This document shows positions 45,408 through 56,395 of a stretch of 64,000 bases of DNA, piece after piece. Under the pieces are notes generated by a model that had not been told where the DNA came from, did not search any database, and was given only the letters and a program-made list of their open reading frames with translations. The DNA lies in NCBI RefSeq assembly GCF_004027225.2, contig NC_046358.1, positions 1,461,180-1,525,179 of the forward strand, written 5' to 3'. A program made the translations under genes and the position numbers. Each line of letters starts with the position of its first letter. Within the stretch, counting starts at the first letter, position 1. The stretch is from Strigops habroptila. Its lineage: Eukaryota > Chordata > Aves > Psittaciformes > Psittacidae.

Positions 45408-45720
45408 TCTGAATCACAGAATGGTTTGGGTTGGAAAGGACCTTAAGCTCATCCAGTTCCAACCCCCTGCCACAGGCAGGGACGCCTTCCACTAGAGCAG
45501 GTTGCTCCAAGCCCCTGTGTCCAACCTGGCCTTGAACACTGCCAGGGATGGGGCAGCCACTGCTTCTCTGGGCACCCTGTGCCAGTGCCTCAGCACCCTC
45601 ACAGGGAAGAGCAGCTTCCTTATATCTAACACTTTGCACAAGACCAGGTAGATGACATCAACTGCTTTGCCCCTATCCATCAGTTCTGTAGACTCATCAT
45701 AGAAGGCCACTGAATTGGTG
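45408..45720 (-). mobile_element. Antisense CR1 with internal deletion
   Basis: Read on the minus strand, a reverse transcriptase piece (VAFYDESTELMDRGKAVDVI) is joined at about 45620 directly to the 3' terminal block ([20 protein letters not shown]). Most of the intervening ORF2 is missing. Confidence 0.8.
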
Positions 45721-45737
45721 AATGTGGGAGGAAGCAA

Positions 45738-45930
45738 GAACCCTTCCTAGAAGTCTCCCCAGAGCATCCTTGAGCTCTGTGTTCCTCAAGGTGTGCATCT
45801 AGGGGCTCAGCAGGGAGATCACCAGGGTGTAGATAACAGACAACACTTTCCTGATCCAGGGAGTAACTTGAACTCTGCAGTCAACAGGGAGAAGTGGGAA
45901 CTTCTACATAGTATTCAAATAAGCTGTTTA
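45738..45930 (-). pseudogene. Olfactory receptor relic, C-terminal part
   Basis: On the minus strand the residues SSSYSLDQESVV and then, in another frame, VLSVIYTLVISLLSP, a stop, and MHTLRNTELKDALGRLL resemble the TM6-TM7 end of an OR (SSSYSLDQDKVVSVFYTVV, PLIYSLRNKEVKDAL). At least one frameshift and one stop are present. The 5' part is gone. Confidence 0.75.
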
Positions 45931-45942
45931 GGATGTTGTTTG

Positions 45943-46002
45943 GGGATTGGAACTGGATGATCTTAAGGTCCTTTCCAACCCAAACCATTCTATGATTCTA
46001 TG
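45943..46002 (+). mobile_element. CR1 LINE 3' tip
   Basis: TTGGAACTGGATGATCTTAAG to CATTCTATGATTCTATG. Confidence 0.75.
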
Positions 46003-46874
46003 TTTATTTTGGAGCAAGGTGAATTGTTTCTTAGAGGACTTGGCAACAAGAAGGTGGAAAATGGTCAGATGAAGAACCAGGCCCGTAGATGACAACATTC
46101 AGCTAAATCATGCTCAGATTTAGCTGGTATGCTAAGTATAACCCCTGAGGTAGCCATAAATGATCTGTTAAAGAAAAATCTGAGTAAAACACCCCAAATG
46201 TTCTTTCCAATTCAATTTTGGCATTTCTTCCTGGAGTGCTGCAGGAGAAATCCCATCCCAATCCTTTGGACTGGCCACGATGACTAGCACCAGCCTGTGC
46301 ATCACATGTTAAGGCCACTGAATGATTCATTTCATCCCCTTTAAACAACTCAGTGCTCATCAAGTCAGTGTTGAAATGATACAGATTAGAGTGGAATGAA
46401 ATGAAGCTTCAAGTGCAGCTGAGGAACATCCTCTTATGCATTTGCATTTGTCTGGGTGTCTGCTCACATTCTCAGGACAAATGTTTGGGAGTTATGGACC
46501 CAAACCAGATATATTTAGGGAAACACAGACTCAATAGACTTCTATTTTTTTTGGGTAGGTTTTGCTTTCTGCATCCCTTTAAGTTAAAATTCATTGGAGG
46601 ATTTTGGCACCGTGGTGCACTTGAGCACAGATTGTGTTTTTTATATGGCTCCTGAGTGACTAAGATATAATGAATGGAATAAGGACAATGATTAAAACCA
46701 ATAACCCAGACACAATCAGGCAGACTTCATGGTGCTTCAAGCTGATGAAGCTTTTCCTAGCTTAGATACCAACAGAAAATGTTGGTTTTGTCCTTCTAGA
46801 CATAAATTCTGCTGAAAAGCTGGGCATATGGTTGTGTTTCGGTGAGCTGTGAATATTGGATGAGGTAGATCTTT
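46003..46874. other. AT-rich intergenic sequence, no feature seen
   Basis: No gene-like frame or repeat recognised between the CR1 tip and the CR1 bordering duplicon B. Confidence 0.5.
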
Positions 46875-47320
46875 GGTGAGATGCAGCAAAGGCTGGAGCA
46901 GCTCTGCTCTGGAGCCAGGCTGAGAGAGCTGGGCTGGGGCAGCCTGGAGAAGAGAAGGCTCCTGAAGGGGAGACCTTAGAGCAGCTCCAGTGCCTAAAGG
47001 GGCTCCAGGAAACCTGGAGAGGGGCTTTGGACAAGGGCCTGGAGGGACAGGACAAGGGGAATGGCTTGAACCTGCCAGAGGGGAGATTGAAATGAGCTCT
47101 GAGGCAGAAGCTCTTCCCTGTGAGGGTGCTGAGGCGCTGGCACAGGGTGCCCAGAGAAGCTGTGGCTGCCCCATCCCTGGCAGTGTTCAAGGCCAGGTTG
47201 GACACAGGGGCTTGGAGCAACCTGCTCTAGTGGAAGGTGTCCCTGCCCGTGGCAGGGGTTGGAGCTGGATGAGCTTTAAGGTCCCTTCCAACACAAACCA
47301 CTCTGGGATTCTATGATTTC
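46875..47320 (+). mobile_element. Long CR1 LINE fragment at the left edge of duplicon B
   Basis: GCAGCAAAGGCTGGAGCAGC to CACTCTGGGATTCTATGA, about 445 bases, one of the longest copies here. Confidence 0.88.
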
Positions 47321-48688
47321 AGGGACGAAGAAAGGATGCATGGAAGAATTAATGGTGTTATATTCTTTATGACTTGAAGCTACCAGCAACTTCTCCATGC
47401 GCTTCATGTTGCAGATGAGGGTAAATCTGAGATTTCCTATTGTGAATTTGCAGCATGAAAAAAGTTAGGAACAAAGGGAGGGGAAAACCCCACTGTAAGA
47501 GTAGTCAAACATGGAAATAGAGGCCAGGCAGGGTGTGAAACCTCTGCCCCTGGTTGTCTCCAAGGCTCAGCGGGACAACAACTGTCGTCCGGGTTAAATA
47601 ATAACCAGGGAATTGTCAGGAAGCTTTGGGAACAAAGAGGGATTCAGCTGATTGACCCTGGGTGCCTGTTAGTTGTGTGTCATTAAGAAATCAGCAAACA
47701 CTTTGATCCTGACTTGATTCAATCCAACCATGGAGCTTCTCCCTCCAGCCCAAGTTACTGTGTGTCTCTAGGTTAGCCCTAAGGCTCAGCCATGGCTCCA
47801 GGTTTCACCATGGTTCTGACAGAGGCTGCAGCTCTATGGGCTGAGGTAATACACACATTGGAGTATTTGGGGGTGTTTTATGTATACAGTGTTTGTCCAT
47901 CACCCATCAATTCTCCGTGCAGGAAGGCAGGAGGAGAGACATCAGGGCAGGCAATGCCATCGCTCCTGGCTTCCATGGGCTGCCACATATCATGTCTGAA
48001 GGCTGCTGAGCCACACCAAAGCTCGTATGCTCTGTTGTGGCCAGGCTGCCATGGAGATAGTGACTTTTGTTGCAGTCAGCAGGGAGGTGGCAAGCAAAGA
48101 TGTGGAGCAGTGGACAGGGATTCGTTGGCAGTATCTGCCCTTTGGTGGGGATTCATCACTACCATGTCTTCATTGATAATAGAGATCACACAAGTACCAC
48201 AGTTAACATGCATTCTTTGCTATCTATAATTAAATGAGCTGTATGGTGCTTTAAATTATTTACTGAGATTTGAGAATCAAAACTTAAAAATACTTCCTGC
48301 ACGGTGTGTCACTTATTTGCTGTCCTCTCTATTTATCTTGCTAAAGGTGTTGGCATCCTCTTATTATGGCCCTTAGTGACTTTCAAATACTGTCTAGAAA
48401 TGGAGTTAGGTTTAGTGGAAGAGTAGAATTCACTCTATATTTATTTTGTTTTGCCAAGCAAAAGGAGAGGAACACACAACACAGCCCATACCTTGAGTGC
48501 AGGCAATTGTAAAAGCTTTTGCAATGTTCTTATTTGTATTCTCAGCTGGTAATAACAAAGCAGCAAGGGCATCATGTAAGTTCAGGTGCAGAAGACTCCC
48601 CAAATGTCCATCTGAGATACTTCACAAACAGTTAAGCATTTCCCCCACATCTTCATTCTCTCTGACCCTAAACTTACAGCATTCAAGA
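47321..48688. other. Downstream part of duplicon B, noncoding
   Basis: Counterpart of 33030-34094 in copy A. No gene. The blocks GGCTCAGCCATGGCTCCAGG and CAGGAAGGCAG are kept in all three copies. Confidence 0.6.
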
Positions 48689-49606
48689 TCACTTTATTTT
48701 TGTGAGTCTCCTCAAGGCCTCTTTCACCTCTTTATTCCTCAGGCTGTAGATCAAGGGGTTCAGCATGGGAGTCACCACGGTGTAGAGCACCACAGCCCAT
48801 TTATCTGCTCCTCTTGAGCTGGGATTTAAGTACGTAAAGAAGGACGCCCCATAGGAGACGCTCACACTGGTGAGGTGAGATGTGCAGGTGGAGAAGGCTT
48901 TGCGCTTGCCCTCGGCTGAAGTGATGCTGAGGATGGTGGAGATGATGGCCACGTAGGAGAGCAGGACAACCAGGCTGCTGGACACACCAAAGAGAGATGC
49001 TGCAGCTGTCAGGATGATGTGGCTGAGGGTAGTGTTGGAGGTAGAGAGCGAGATCAGAGGGGAAATGTCACAGAAGAACAGGTTGATGGTGCTGGAGCTG
49101 CAGAAGGACAGGTTGGACATGCTGATGGTCTGTCCCACACCATTGGTCAGCCCCAGGAGGTACGAGCCAGTCACCAGCTGGAAACAGGATTTTGGGGTCA
49201 TGACAAGGGGATACACCAGGGGACGGCAAATGGCCACGTAACGGTCATAGGCCATCGTAGCCAGCAGGAAGTACTCGGTCATTCCAAAAAGCTGAAAGAG
49301 GAAGACCTGAGCCACACACCCAGCATAAGCAATGCTCTTTGTCTCTGACATCAAATCAACCAACATCTTGGGGGTGATGATGGTGGAAAACCAGAGGTCT
49401 ACAAAGGCCAGGTTGCCCAGGAAATAATACATGGGGGAGTGGAGCTGGGGGCTGGCCCTGATCAAGATGATGATGCCAAGGTTGCCCAGGATGGTGACAA
49501 GGTAGGTGAGCAGAAAGAGCAGAAACAAGTTGACCTGAGTCACCGGCTCTTCTGTGAACCCTGCCAAGCTGAACTCGGTCACTTGCGTGCAATTGCTTTG
49601 TGCCAT
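48689..49606 (-). CDS. Olfactory receptor, class II, copy B
   Basis: A 305-residue receptor starting MAQSNCTQVTEFSLAGF at 49606. Landmarks match copy A: GN in TM1, [43 protein letters not shown] and PMLNPLIYSLRNKEV. Uniquely, the frame is open upstream through an in-frame ATG at 49828, because the stop that separates the upstream frame in copies A and C reads CAA here. A 379-residue product with a 74-residue N-terminal extension is therefore possible. The canonical start at 49606 remains the more likely one from family length. Confidence 0.93.
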   Translation of the reverse strand: MAQSNCTQVTEFSLAGFTEEPVTQVNLFLLFLLTYLVTILGNLGIIILIRASPQLHSPMYYFLGNLAFVDLWFSTIITPKMLVDLMSETKSIAYAGCVAQVFLFQLFGMTEYFLLATMAYDRYVAICRPLVYPLVMTPKSCFQLVTGSYLLGLTNGVGQTISMSNLSFCSSSTINLFFCDISPLISLSTSNTTLSHIILTAAASLFGVSSSLVVLLSYVAIISTILSITSAEGKRKAFSTCTSHLTSVSVSYGASFFTYLNPSSRGADKWAVVLYTVVTPMLNPLIYSLRNKEVKEALRRLTKIK

Positions 49607-49828
49607 GAGCTGGATGGTGCTTTTGGTGTCAGCTCCTTGCTGAAGGCCTTTTCTCCAAGCAGCAGGGATGTCCCAGGGGGAAAAGCCTCTCTGTGGTGGG
49701 ACCTGCTCAGAGACAGTCCTACAGGGTCTAAGGGAAGAGTTGAGGCACAGATCAATGAGGAACAGCTTGGTGAAAGTCCTATCCCTGCACAGGTAGAACA
49801 AAGGGGTGCTCAAGCTGTTAAACACCAT
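49607..49828 (-). other. Upstream frame continuous with OR copy B
   Basis: MVFNSLSTPLFYLCRDRTFT through WRKGLQQGADTKSTIQL joins the receptor Met without a stop. The equivalent frames in A (31209-31400) and C (53960-54151) end 30 bases short of the receptor. The ATG context is GCCATGG in the antisense direction, as strong as in the other copies. Confidence 0.6.
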
Positions 49829-50129
49829 GGCACAACGTGGTGTGTGCTCCTCTGGCTCACTCCTGGCTGTTGAGCAATGGCCTCTGTAGAAAGCAGTGGG
49901 GAGGTTACACACCCGAGTAGCTTTACCTTAGTGCTGCACTTCATCCCCTGCGATAGTGCTGGGGCTTGGAGACCATCCGGCTCAACCTGGAACACAGAGA
50001 AACGTGGTGCTTTCACAGTGCAGGGTTCATCCTTCTTCCTTTCGTGGGCATTTGCCAACCACCTGCTTCTTCCTTTTCTGCTGGGACTTCTTCCTGACTG
50101 GAATGAATTCCTGATGTATGGGAAGCCCA

Positions 50130-50237
50130 GGTTGGACGGGGCTTGGAGCAACCTGCTCTAGTGGAAGGTGTCCCTGACTGTGAGAGAAGGTTGGGACTGG
50201 ATGAGCATTAAGGTCCCTTCATTCCAAACCCCTCTAT
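50130..50237 (+). mobile_element. CR1 3' fragment inside duplicon B
   Basis: Counterpart of 30803-30906 in A. It continues over the 3' tail to CATTCCAAACCCCTCTATGC. Confidence 0.75.
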
Positions 50238-51719
50238 GCAACCTTACACAGAGGTTTATATTGGTTTCCCCTCCCTCTTGACACACGCTTTTATCTCTAA
50301 AAGCTTTTCCTGGGTCTTTAGCCTGTTGCTCAATAGAAATGGGCAACCCCCAGAGCTCAGCAATCTCTTCTTGAACACATGTTTTGGGGGAAAAAGGTCA
50401 TCATTTGGACCTGCCTCATCTCTGCAACGGTGAGCACCCTGAATGTGCTGTACAGGAAGGCTTCTTTTGCTCATCCAGGAGCCCTCTGTGGTCAGTGAGG
50501 AGAGGAAGCCTCCTGAGTGTGTTCTCGACCAGGGTGATATCCAAACCTGCCTTCTCAGCAGCCGGATGGGGAGGACACAGGAAAAGCAGCTCCCTGGGAA
50601 GCCCAGAGCATCACAAAGAACTGGAGCCCAGGACCCTGCAGTAGGGCAGGAGATGAAGACAGGAGCTGCTGCTTGTTGTCAAGAGAGAACCACAGGAGAT
50701 GGTGGCTCAGCACACACTGTCCTTGCACAGAGAGCTCAGCTTGGGCTGAAAGATGCTGCCCCTCACTTACATCTCAGCTCTGCCTCTGCCGTCCTCCTGA
50801 TGCTCTCAGGGATGGATATGAAGATGTTCCTGCCTGGAGCTCTGCAGGGAGCCTGGAAATGAAGCACAGTCATCAAACCCCCTTCCTATTTCATGTGATG
50901 TGGGGATGTGGGGAGTGCGAATCCCTTTGGGCCCCAGGAGGTTGACAAAGCCCAAAGCAGGTCATTATCTCTTCTCTGTGCTGCTTAGTTTGGAGAAGAA
51001 GCGTACCCAGAGGAGATGACCTCAGCTTGAGCGAGCAACAGGGCTTTGGGCTCCCTCAGAGCAAACCACAGAACAACCCCACCTTTCACATTGGCTTTTG
51101 GAGCATTTCAGAGGCAGTTACAGCTCCACAAGGGCCGTGGTTGACATTATCATGGCAGGGAGCTGAAGGGGACCTCGCCAATGGGAGCTGGTAGCAGGGT
51201 CCATCAGCAATCCCAGCACCTCAGACAAGGAACCAGCTTTCCACCCCTCTTAAATTCCTTGTACGCAACCCATAGCTCACAAGTTTGGCTGCAAAGAGCC
51301 AACAGCAGATCGTGGTGACCTTGCTAACATTGAGGTAAATGCTGTCCACTACTTCTTGTCCATGCAAACGTCAATGCTCACATCACTCGGGGCACTCAGG
51401 TTGGTGAGGCATGACTTAGCCTTGGTACATCCATGCTGGCTACTCATGGTCACCCTCCTGCCCTTCCTCTGTCTGGAGAGGTCTTGCTGGGGGATTTGGT
51501 TCTTAACCCCATTGGGGACCGAGGCAGCCCCAGTCCTTGTGCTCTCCTTGATGGTGACATTCACCTTCTTCCACCCATCGTGCTGGAAACACAAGAGACA
51601 AAGGAGAACCTGAGGCAGAGGTGTCAGAAAGTGTTTGGAAGGGGATGGGAAGGGTCAGATGAGGAGCATGATAGAGGACTGAACTGGGCAGCAAGAGGGG
51701 GAAATGTCTCTATGTGGGT

Positions 51720-52065
51720 GTTATTGATGCCTTTCAACACCTTAAGGGGAAGTGTAAGAAACCTGGAGAGGGGCTTTGGAGAAAGGCCTGTATGGACAGG
51801 ACAAGGGGAATGGCTTGAACCTGCCAGAGGGGAGATTGTGATGAGCTCTGAGGCAGAAGCTCTTCCCTGTGAGGGTGCTGAGGCGCTGGCACAGGGTGCC
51901 CAGAGAAGCTGTGGCTGCCCCATCCCTGGCAGTGTTCAAGGCCAGGTTGGACACAGGGGCTTGGAGCAACCTGCTCAAGTGGAAGGTGTCCCTGCCTGTG
52001 GCAGGGGGTTGGAACTGGATGAGCTTTACTGTCCCTTCCAACCCAAACCATTCTATGATTCTATG
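51720..52065 (+). mobile_element. CR1 LINE fragment between duplicons B and C
   Basis: TGATGCCTTTCAACACCTTA to CATTCTATGATTCTATG. It forms the right edge of B and the left edge of C, where C is truncated. Confidence 0.85.
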
Positions 52066-53002
52066 TCTCTAGGATAGCCCTAAGGCTCAGCTGTGGCTCC
52101 AGGTTTTACCATGGTCCTGTCAGGGGCTGCAGCTCTATTGGCTGAGGTAATATGCACATTGGAGTATTTGGGGGTGTCTTATATATACAGTGTTTGTCCA
52201 TCACCCATCAGCTCTCTGTGCAGGAAGGCAGCAGGAGAGACATCAGGGCAGGCAATGCCATTGCTCCAGGCTTCCATGGGCTGCCATGGATGAGGTCTGA
52301 AGGCTGCTGAGCCACACCATAGCTCATATGCCCTGTTGTGGTCAGGCTGCCATGGAGATCATGCAGTCAGCAGGGAGCTGGCAAGCAAAGGTGTGGAGCA
52401 GGGAATGGGGCTTCACTGATGGTATCTGTCCTTTGGTGGGGATTTATCACTAGCATGTTTTAAAACGCTTTCAAAGCACCTTCATTCATGACAGAGATCA
52501 CACAAGTACCTTATTTAACTTAAATTCTTTGCTGTCTGAAATGAACTGAGATGAATGGTGTTGGAAATCATTTAATGAGGTTTGAGGATCAAAACCTAAA
52601 AATACTTCCTGCACAGTGTGATGCTTATTTGCTGTCCTCTCTATTTATCTTGCTAAAGGTGTTGGTGTCCTTTCCTTATGGCCCTTAATGACTTCACAAC
52701 ACTGTTTAGAAATGGAGTTTGGTTTAGTGGAACAACAGAATTCACTCTCTGTTTATTCTGATTTGCCAAGCAAAAGGAGAGCAACACACGACACAGCCCA
52801 TACCTTGAGTGCAGGAAACTGCAAAAGCTTTTGTAATATTCTTATTTGTATATTCAGCTGGTGACATCAAAGCAGCCAGGGCATCATGTAAGTTCAGGTG
52901 CAGAAGACCCCCCAGATGTTGTCCACCTGAGATGCTTCACAAACAGCTGAGCATCTCCCCACATCTCCATTCTCTCTGACCCTAAACTTACAACATCCAA
53001 AA

Positions 53003-53929
53003 TCACTTTGTTTTCATGAGTCTCCTCAATGCGTCTTTCACCTCTTTATTCCTCAGGCTGTAGATCAAGGGGTTCAGCATGGGAGTCACCAGGGTGTAGA
53101 GCACCACAGCCCATTTATCTGCTCCTCTTGAGCTGCCTGAGCTGGGGTTTAAGTACATAAAAAAGGATGCCCCATAGAAGATGCTCACAGTGGTGAGGTG
53201 GGATGTGCAGGTGGAGAAGGCTTTGCGCTTACCCTCGGCTGAAGTGATGCTGAGGATGGTGGAGATGATGGCCACGTAGGAGAGCAGGACAACCAGGCTG
53301 CTGGACACACCAAAGAGAGATGCTGAAGTTGTCAGGATGATGTGGCTGAGGGTGGTGTCGGAGGTAGAGAGCGAGATCAGAGGGGAAATGTCACAGAAGA
53401 ACAGGTTGATGGTGCTGGAGCTGCAGAAGGACAGGTTGGACATGCTGATGGTCTGTCCCACACCATTGGTCAGCCCCAGGAGGTACGAGCCAGTCACCAG
53501 CTGGAAACAGCACTTTGGAGACATGACAAGGGGATACACCAGGGGATGGCAAATGGCCACGTAACGGTCATAGGCCATTGTAGCCAGAAGGAAGCATTCA
53601 GTTATCCCAAAGAGATCAAAGAGGAAGATCTGAGCCACGCACCCAGCATAAGCAATGCTCTTCTTCTCCGACATCAAGTCAACCAGCATCTTGGGGGTGA
53701 AGATGGTGGAAGAACAGAGGTCTATAAAGGCCAGGTTGCCCAGGAAATAATACATGGGGGAGTGGAGCTGGGGGCTGTCCCTGATCAAGATGATGATGCT
53801 GAGGTTGCCCAGGATGGTGACAAGGTAGGTGAGCAGAAAGAGCAGGAACAAGTTGACCTGAGTCACCGGCTCTTCTGTGAACCCCGCCAAGCTGAACTCG
53901 GTCACTTGCGTGCAATTGCTTTGTGCCAT
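53003..53929 (-). CDS. Olfactory receptor, class II, copy C
   Basis: A 308-residue receptor from MAQSNCTQVTEFSLAGF at 53929. It is closest to copy A (shared LVDLMSEKKSIAYAGCVAQ and CHPLVYPLVMSPKCC). It has a three-residue insertion in the third extracellular loop (NPSSGSSRGADKW against KPSSRGADKW), right where odorant selectivity can vary. All core motifs, including [20 protein letters not shown] and PMLNPLIYSLRN, are intact. Confidence 0.95.
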   Translation of the reverse strand: MAQSNCTQVTEFSLAGFTEEPVTQVNLFLLFLLTYLVTILGNLSIIILIRDSPQLHSPMYYFLGNLAFIDLCSSTIFTPKMLVDLMSEKKSIAYAGCVAQIFLFDLFGITECFLLATMAYDRYVAICHPLVYPLVMSPKCCFQLVTGSYLLGLTNGVGQTISMSNLSFCSSSTINLFFCDISPLISLSTSDTTLSHIILTTSASLFGVSSSLVVLLSYVAIISTILSITSAEGKRKAFSTCTSHLTTVSIFYGASFFMYLNPSSGSSRGADKWAVVLYTLVTPMLNPLIYSLRNKEVKDALRRLMKTK

Positions 53930-53959
53930 GAGCTGGATGGTGCTTTTGGTGTCAGCTCC

Positions 53960-54151
53960 TCACTGAAGGATTCTTCTCCAAGCAGCAGGGATGTCCCAGG
54001 GGGAAAAGCGTCTCTGTGGTGGGACCTGCTCAGAGACAGTCCTACAGGATCTAAGGGAAGAGTTGAGGCACAGATCAATGAGGAACAGCTTGGTGAAAGT
54101 CCTATCCCTGCACAGGTAGAACAAAGGGGTGCTCAAGCTGTTAAACACCAT
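53960..54151 (-). CDS. Upstream reading frame ahead of OR copy C
   Basis: 63 codons, MVFNSLSTPLFYLCRDRTFT to WRRILQ, ending 30 bases before the receptor ATG and in its frame. Same layout as in copy A. Confidence 0.35.
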   Translation of the reverse strand: MVFNSLSTPLFYLCRDRTFTKLFLIDLCLNSSLRSCRTVSEQVPPQRRFSPWDIPAAWRRILQ

Positions 54152-54449
54152 GGCACAACGTGGTGTGTGCTCCTCTGGCTCACTCCTGGCTGTTGAGCAA
54201 TGGCCTCTGTAGAAAGCAGTGGGGAGGTTACACACCCGAGTAGCTTTACCTTAGTGCTGCACTTCATCCCCTGCGATAGTGCTCAGCCTGGGGCTTGGAG
54301 ACCATCCGGCTCAACCTGGAACACAGAGAAACATGGTGCTTTCACAGGGCAGAGTTCACCCTTCATCCTCTCGTGGGCATTTGCCAACCACCTGCTTCTT
54401 CCTTTTCTGCTGGGACTTCTTCCTGACTGGAATGAATTCCTGATGTATG

Positions 54450-54562
54450 GGAAGCCCAGGTTGGACGGAGCTTGGAGCAACCTGCTCTAGTGGAAGGTGT
54501 CCCTGCCCATGGCAGAAGGTTGGGACTGGATGAGCATTAAGGTCCCTTCATTCCAAACCCCT
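54450..54562 (+). mobile_element. CR1 3' fragment inside duplicon C
   Basis: Counterpart of 50130-50237. Confidence 0.75.
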
Positions 54563-56049
54563 CTATGCAACCTTACACAGAGGTTTATATTGGTTTCCCC
54601 TCCCTCTTGACATACGCTTTTGTCTCTAAAAGCTTTTCCTGGGTCTTTAGCCTGTTGCTCAATAGAAATGGGCAACCCCCAGAGCTCAGCAATCTCTTCT
54701 TGAACACATGTTTTGGGGGAAAAAGGTCATCATTTGGACCTGCCTCATCTCTGCAACGGTGAGCACCCTGAATGTGCTGTACAGGAAGGCTTCTTTTGCT
54801 CATCCAGGAGCCCTCTGTGGTCAGTGAGGAGAGGAAGCCTCCTGAGTGTGTTCTCCAGCAGGGTGATATCCAAACCTGCCTTCTCAGCAGCCGGATGGGG
54901 AGGACACAGGAAAAGCAGCTCCCTGGGAAGCCCAGAGCATCACAAAGAACTGGAGCCCAGGACCCTGCAGTAGGGCAGGAGATGAAGACAGGAGCTACTG
55001 CTTGTTGTCAAGAGAGCACCACAGGAGATGGTGGCTCAGCACACACTGTCCTTGCACAGAGAGCTCAGCTTGGGCTGAAAGATGCTGCCCCTCACTTACA
55101 CCTCAGCTCTGCCTCTGCCGTCCTCCTGATGCTCTCAGGGATGGATATGAAGATGTTCCTGCCTGGAGCTCTGTAGGGAGCCTGGAAATGAAGCACAGTC
55201 ATCAAACCCCCTTCCTATTTCATGTGATGTGGGGATGTGGGGAGTGCGAATCCCTTTGGGCCCCAGGAGGTTGACAAAGCCCAAAGCAGGTCATTATCTC
55301 TTCTCTGTGCTGCTTAGTTTGGAGAAGAAGCGTACCCAGAGGAGATGACCTCAGCTTGAGCAAGCAATAGGGCTTTGGGCTCCCTCAGAGCAAACCACAG
55401 AACAACCCCACCTTTCACATTGGCTTTTGGAGCATTTCAGAGGCAGTTACAGCTCCACAAGGGCCGTGGTTGACATTATCATGGCAGGGAGCTGAAGGGG
55501 ACCTCGCCAATGGGAGCTGGTAGCAGGGTCCATCAGCAATCCCAGCACCTCAGACAAGGAACCAGCTTTCCACCCCTCTTAAATTCCTTGTACACAACCC
55601 ATAGCTCACAAGTTTGGCTGCAAAGAGCCAACAGCAGATCGTGGTGACCTTGCTAACATTGAGGTAAATGCTGTCCACTACTTCTTGTCCATGCAAACGT
55701 CAATGCTCACATCACTCGGGGCACTCAGGTTGGTGAGGCATGACTTAGCCTTGGTACATCCATGCTGGCTACTCATGGTCACCTTCCTGCCCTTCCTCTG
55801 CCTGGAGAGGTCTTGCTGGGGGATTTGGTTCTTAACCGCACTGGGGACTGAGGCAGCCCCAGTCCTTGTGCTCTCCTTGATGGTGACATTCACCTTCTTC
55901 CACCCATCGTGCTGGAAACACAAGAGACAAAGGAGAATCTGAGGCAGAGGTGCCAGAAAGTGTTTGGAAGGGGATGGGAAAGGTCAGATGAGGAGCATGA
56001 TAAAGGACTGAACTGGGCAGCAAGAGTGGAAAAAGGCTCCATGTGGCTG

Positions 56050-56395
56050 TAATTGATGCCTTTCAACACCTTAAGGGGAAGTCTAAGAAACCTGGAGAGG
56101 GGCTTTGGAGAAAGGCCTGTATGGACAGGACAAGGGGAATGGCTTTCACCTGCCAAAGGGGAGACTGATATGAGCTCTGAGGCAGAAGCTCTTCCCTGTG
56201 AGGGTGCTGAGGCGCTGGCACAGGGTGCCCAGAGAAGCTGTGGCTGCCCCATCCCTGGCAGTGTTCAAGGCCAGGTTGGACACAGGGGCTTGGAGCAACC
56301 TGCTCTAGTGGAAGGTGTCCCTGCCCGTGGCACAAGCTTGGAACTGGAGAAGCTTTAAGCTCCCTTACAACACATGCCAAGGTGGGATTCTATAA
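56050..56395 (+). mobile_element. CR1 LINE fragment at the right edge of duplicon C
   Basis: GATGCCTTTCAACACCTTAA to CAAGGTGGGATTCTATAAAA. Homologous in position to the CR1 at 51720-52065. Confidence 0.85.

Larger units (their letters stand above)
46875..51735 (-). repeat. OR duplicon, copy B
   Basis: Inverted relative to copy A and tandem with copy C. The two receptor ATGs of B and C are 4,323 bases apart. It is bounded by same-orientation CR1 copies at 46875-47320 and 51720-52065, a layout expected from unequal exchange between CR1s. About 450 bases next to the left CR1 (47320-47770) are shared with A but missing in C. Confidence 0.88.
52065..56060 (-). repeat. OR duplicon, copy C
   Basis: Tandem with B. 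It begins at TCTCTAGGATAGCCCTAAGG directly after the CR1 tail at 52065. All blocks seen in B follow, and it ends at the CR1 at about 56050-56395. Confidence 0.88.
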
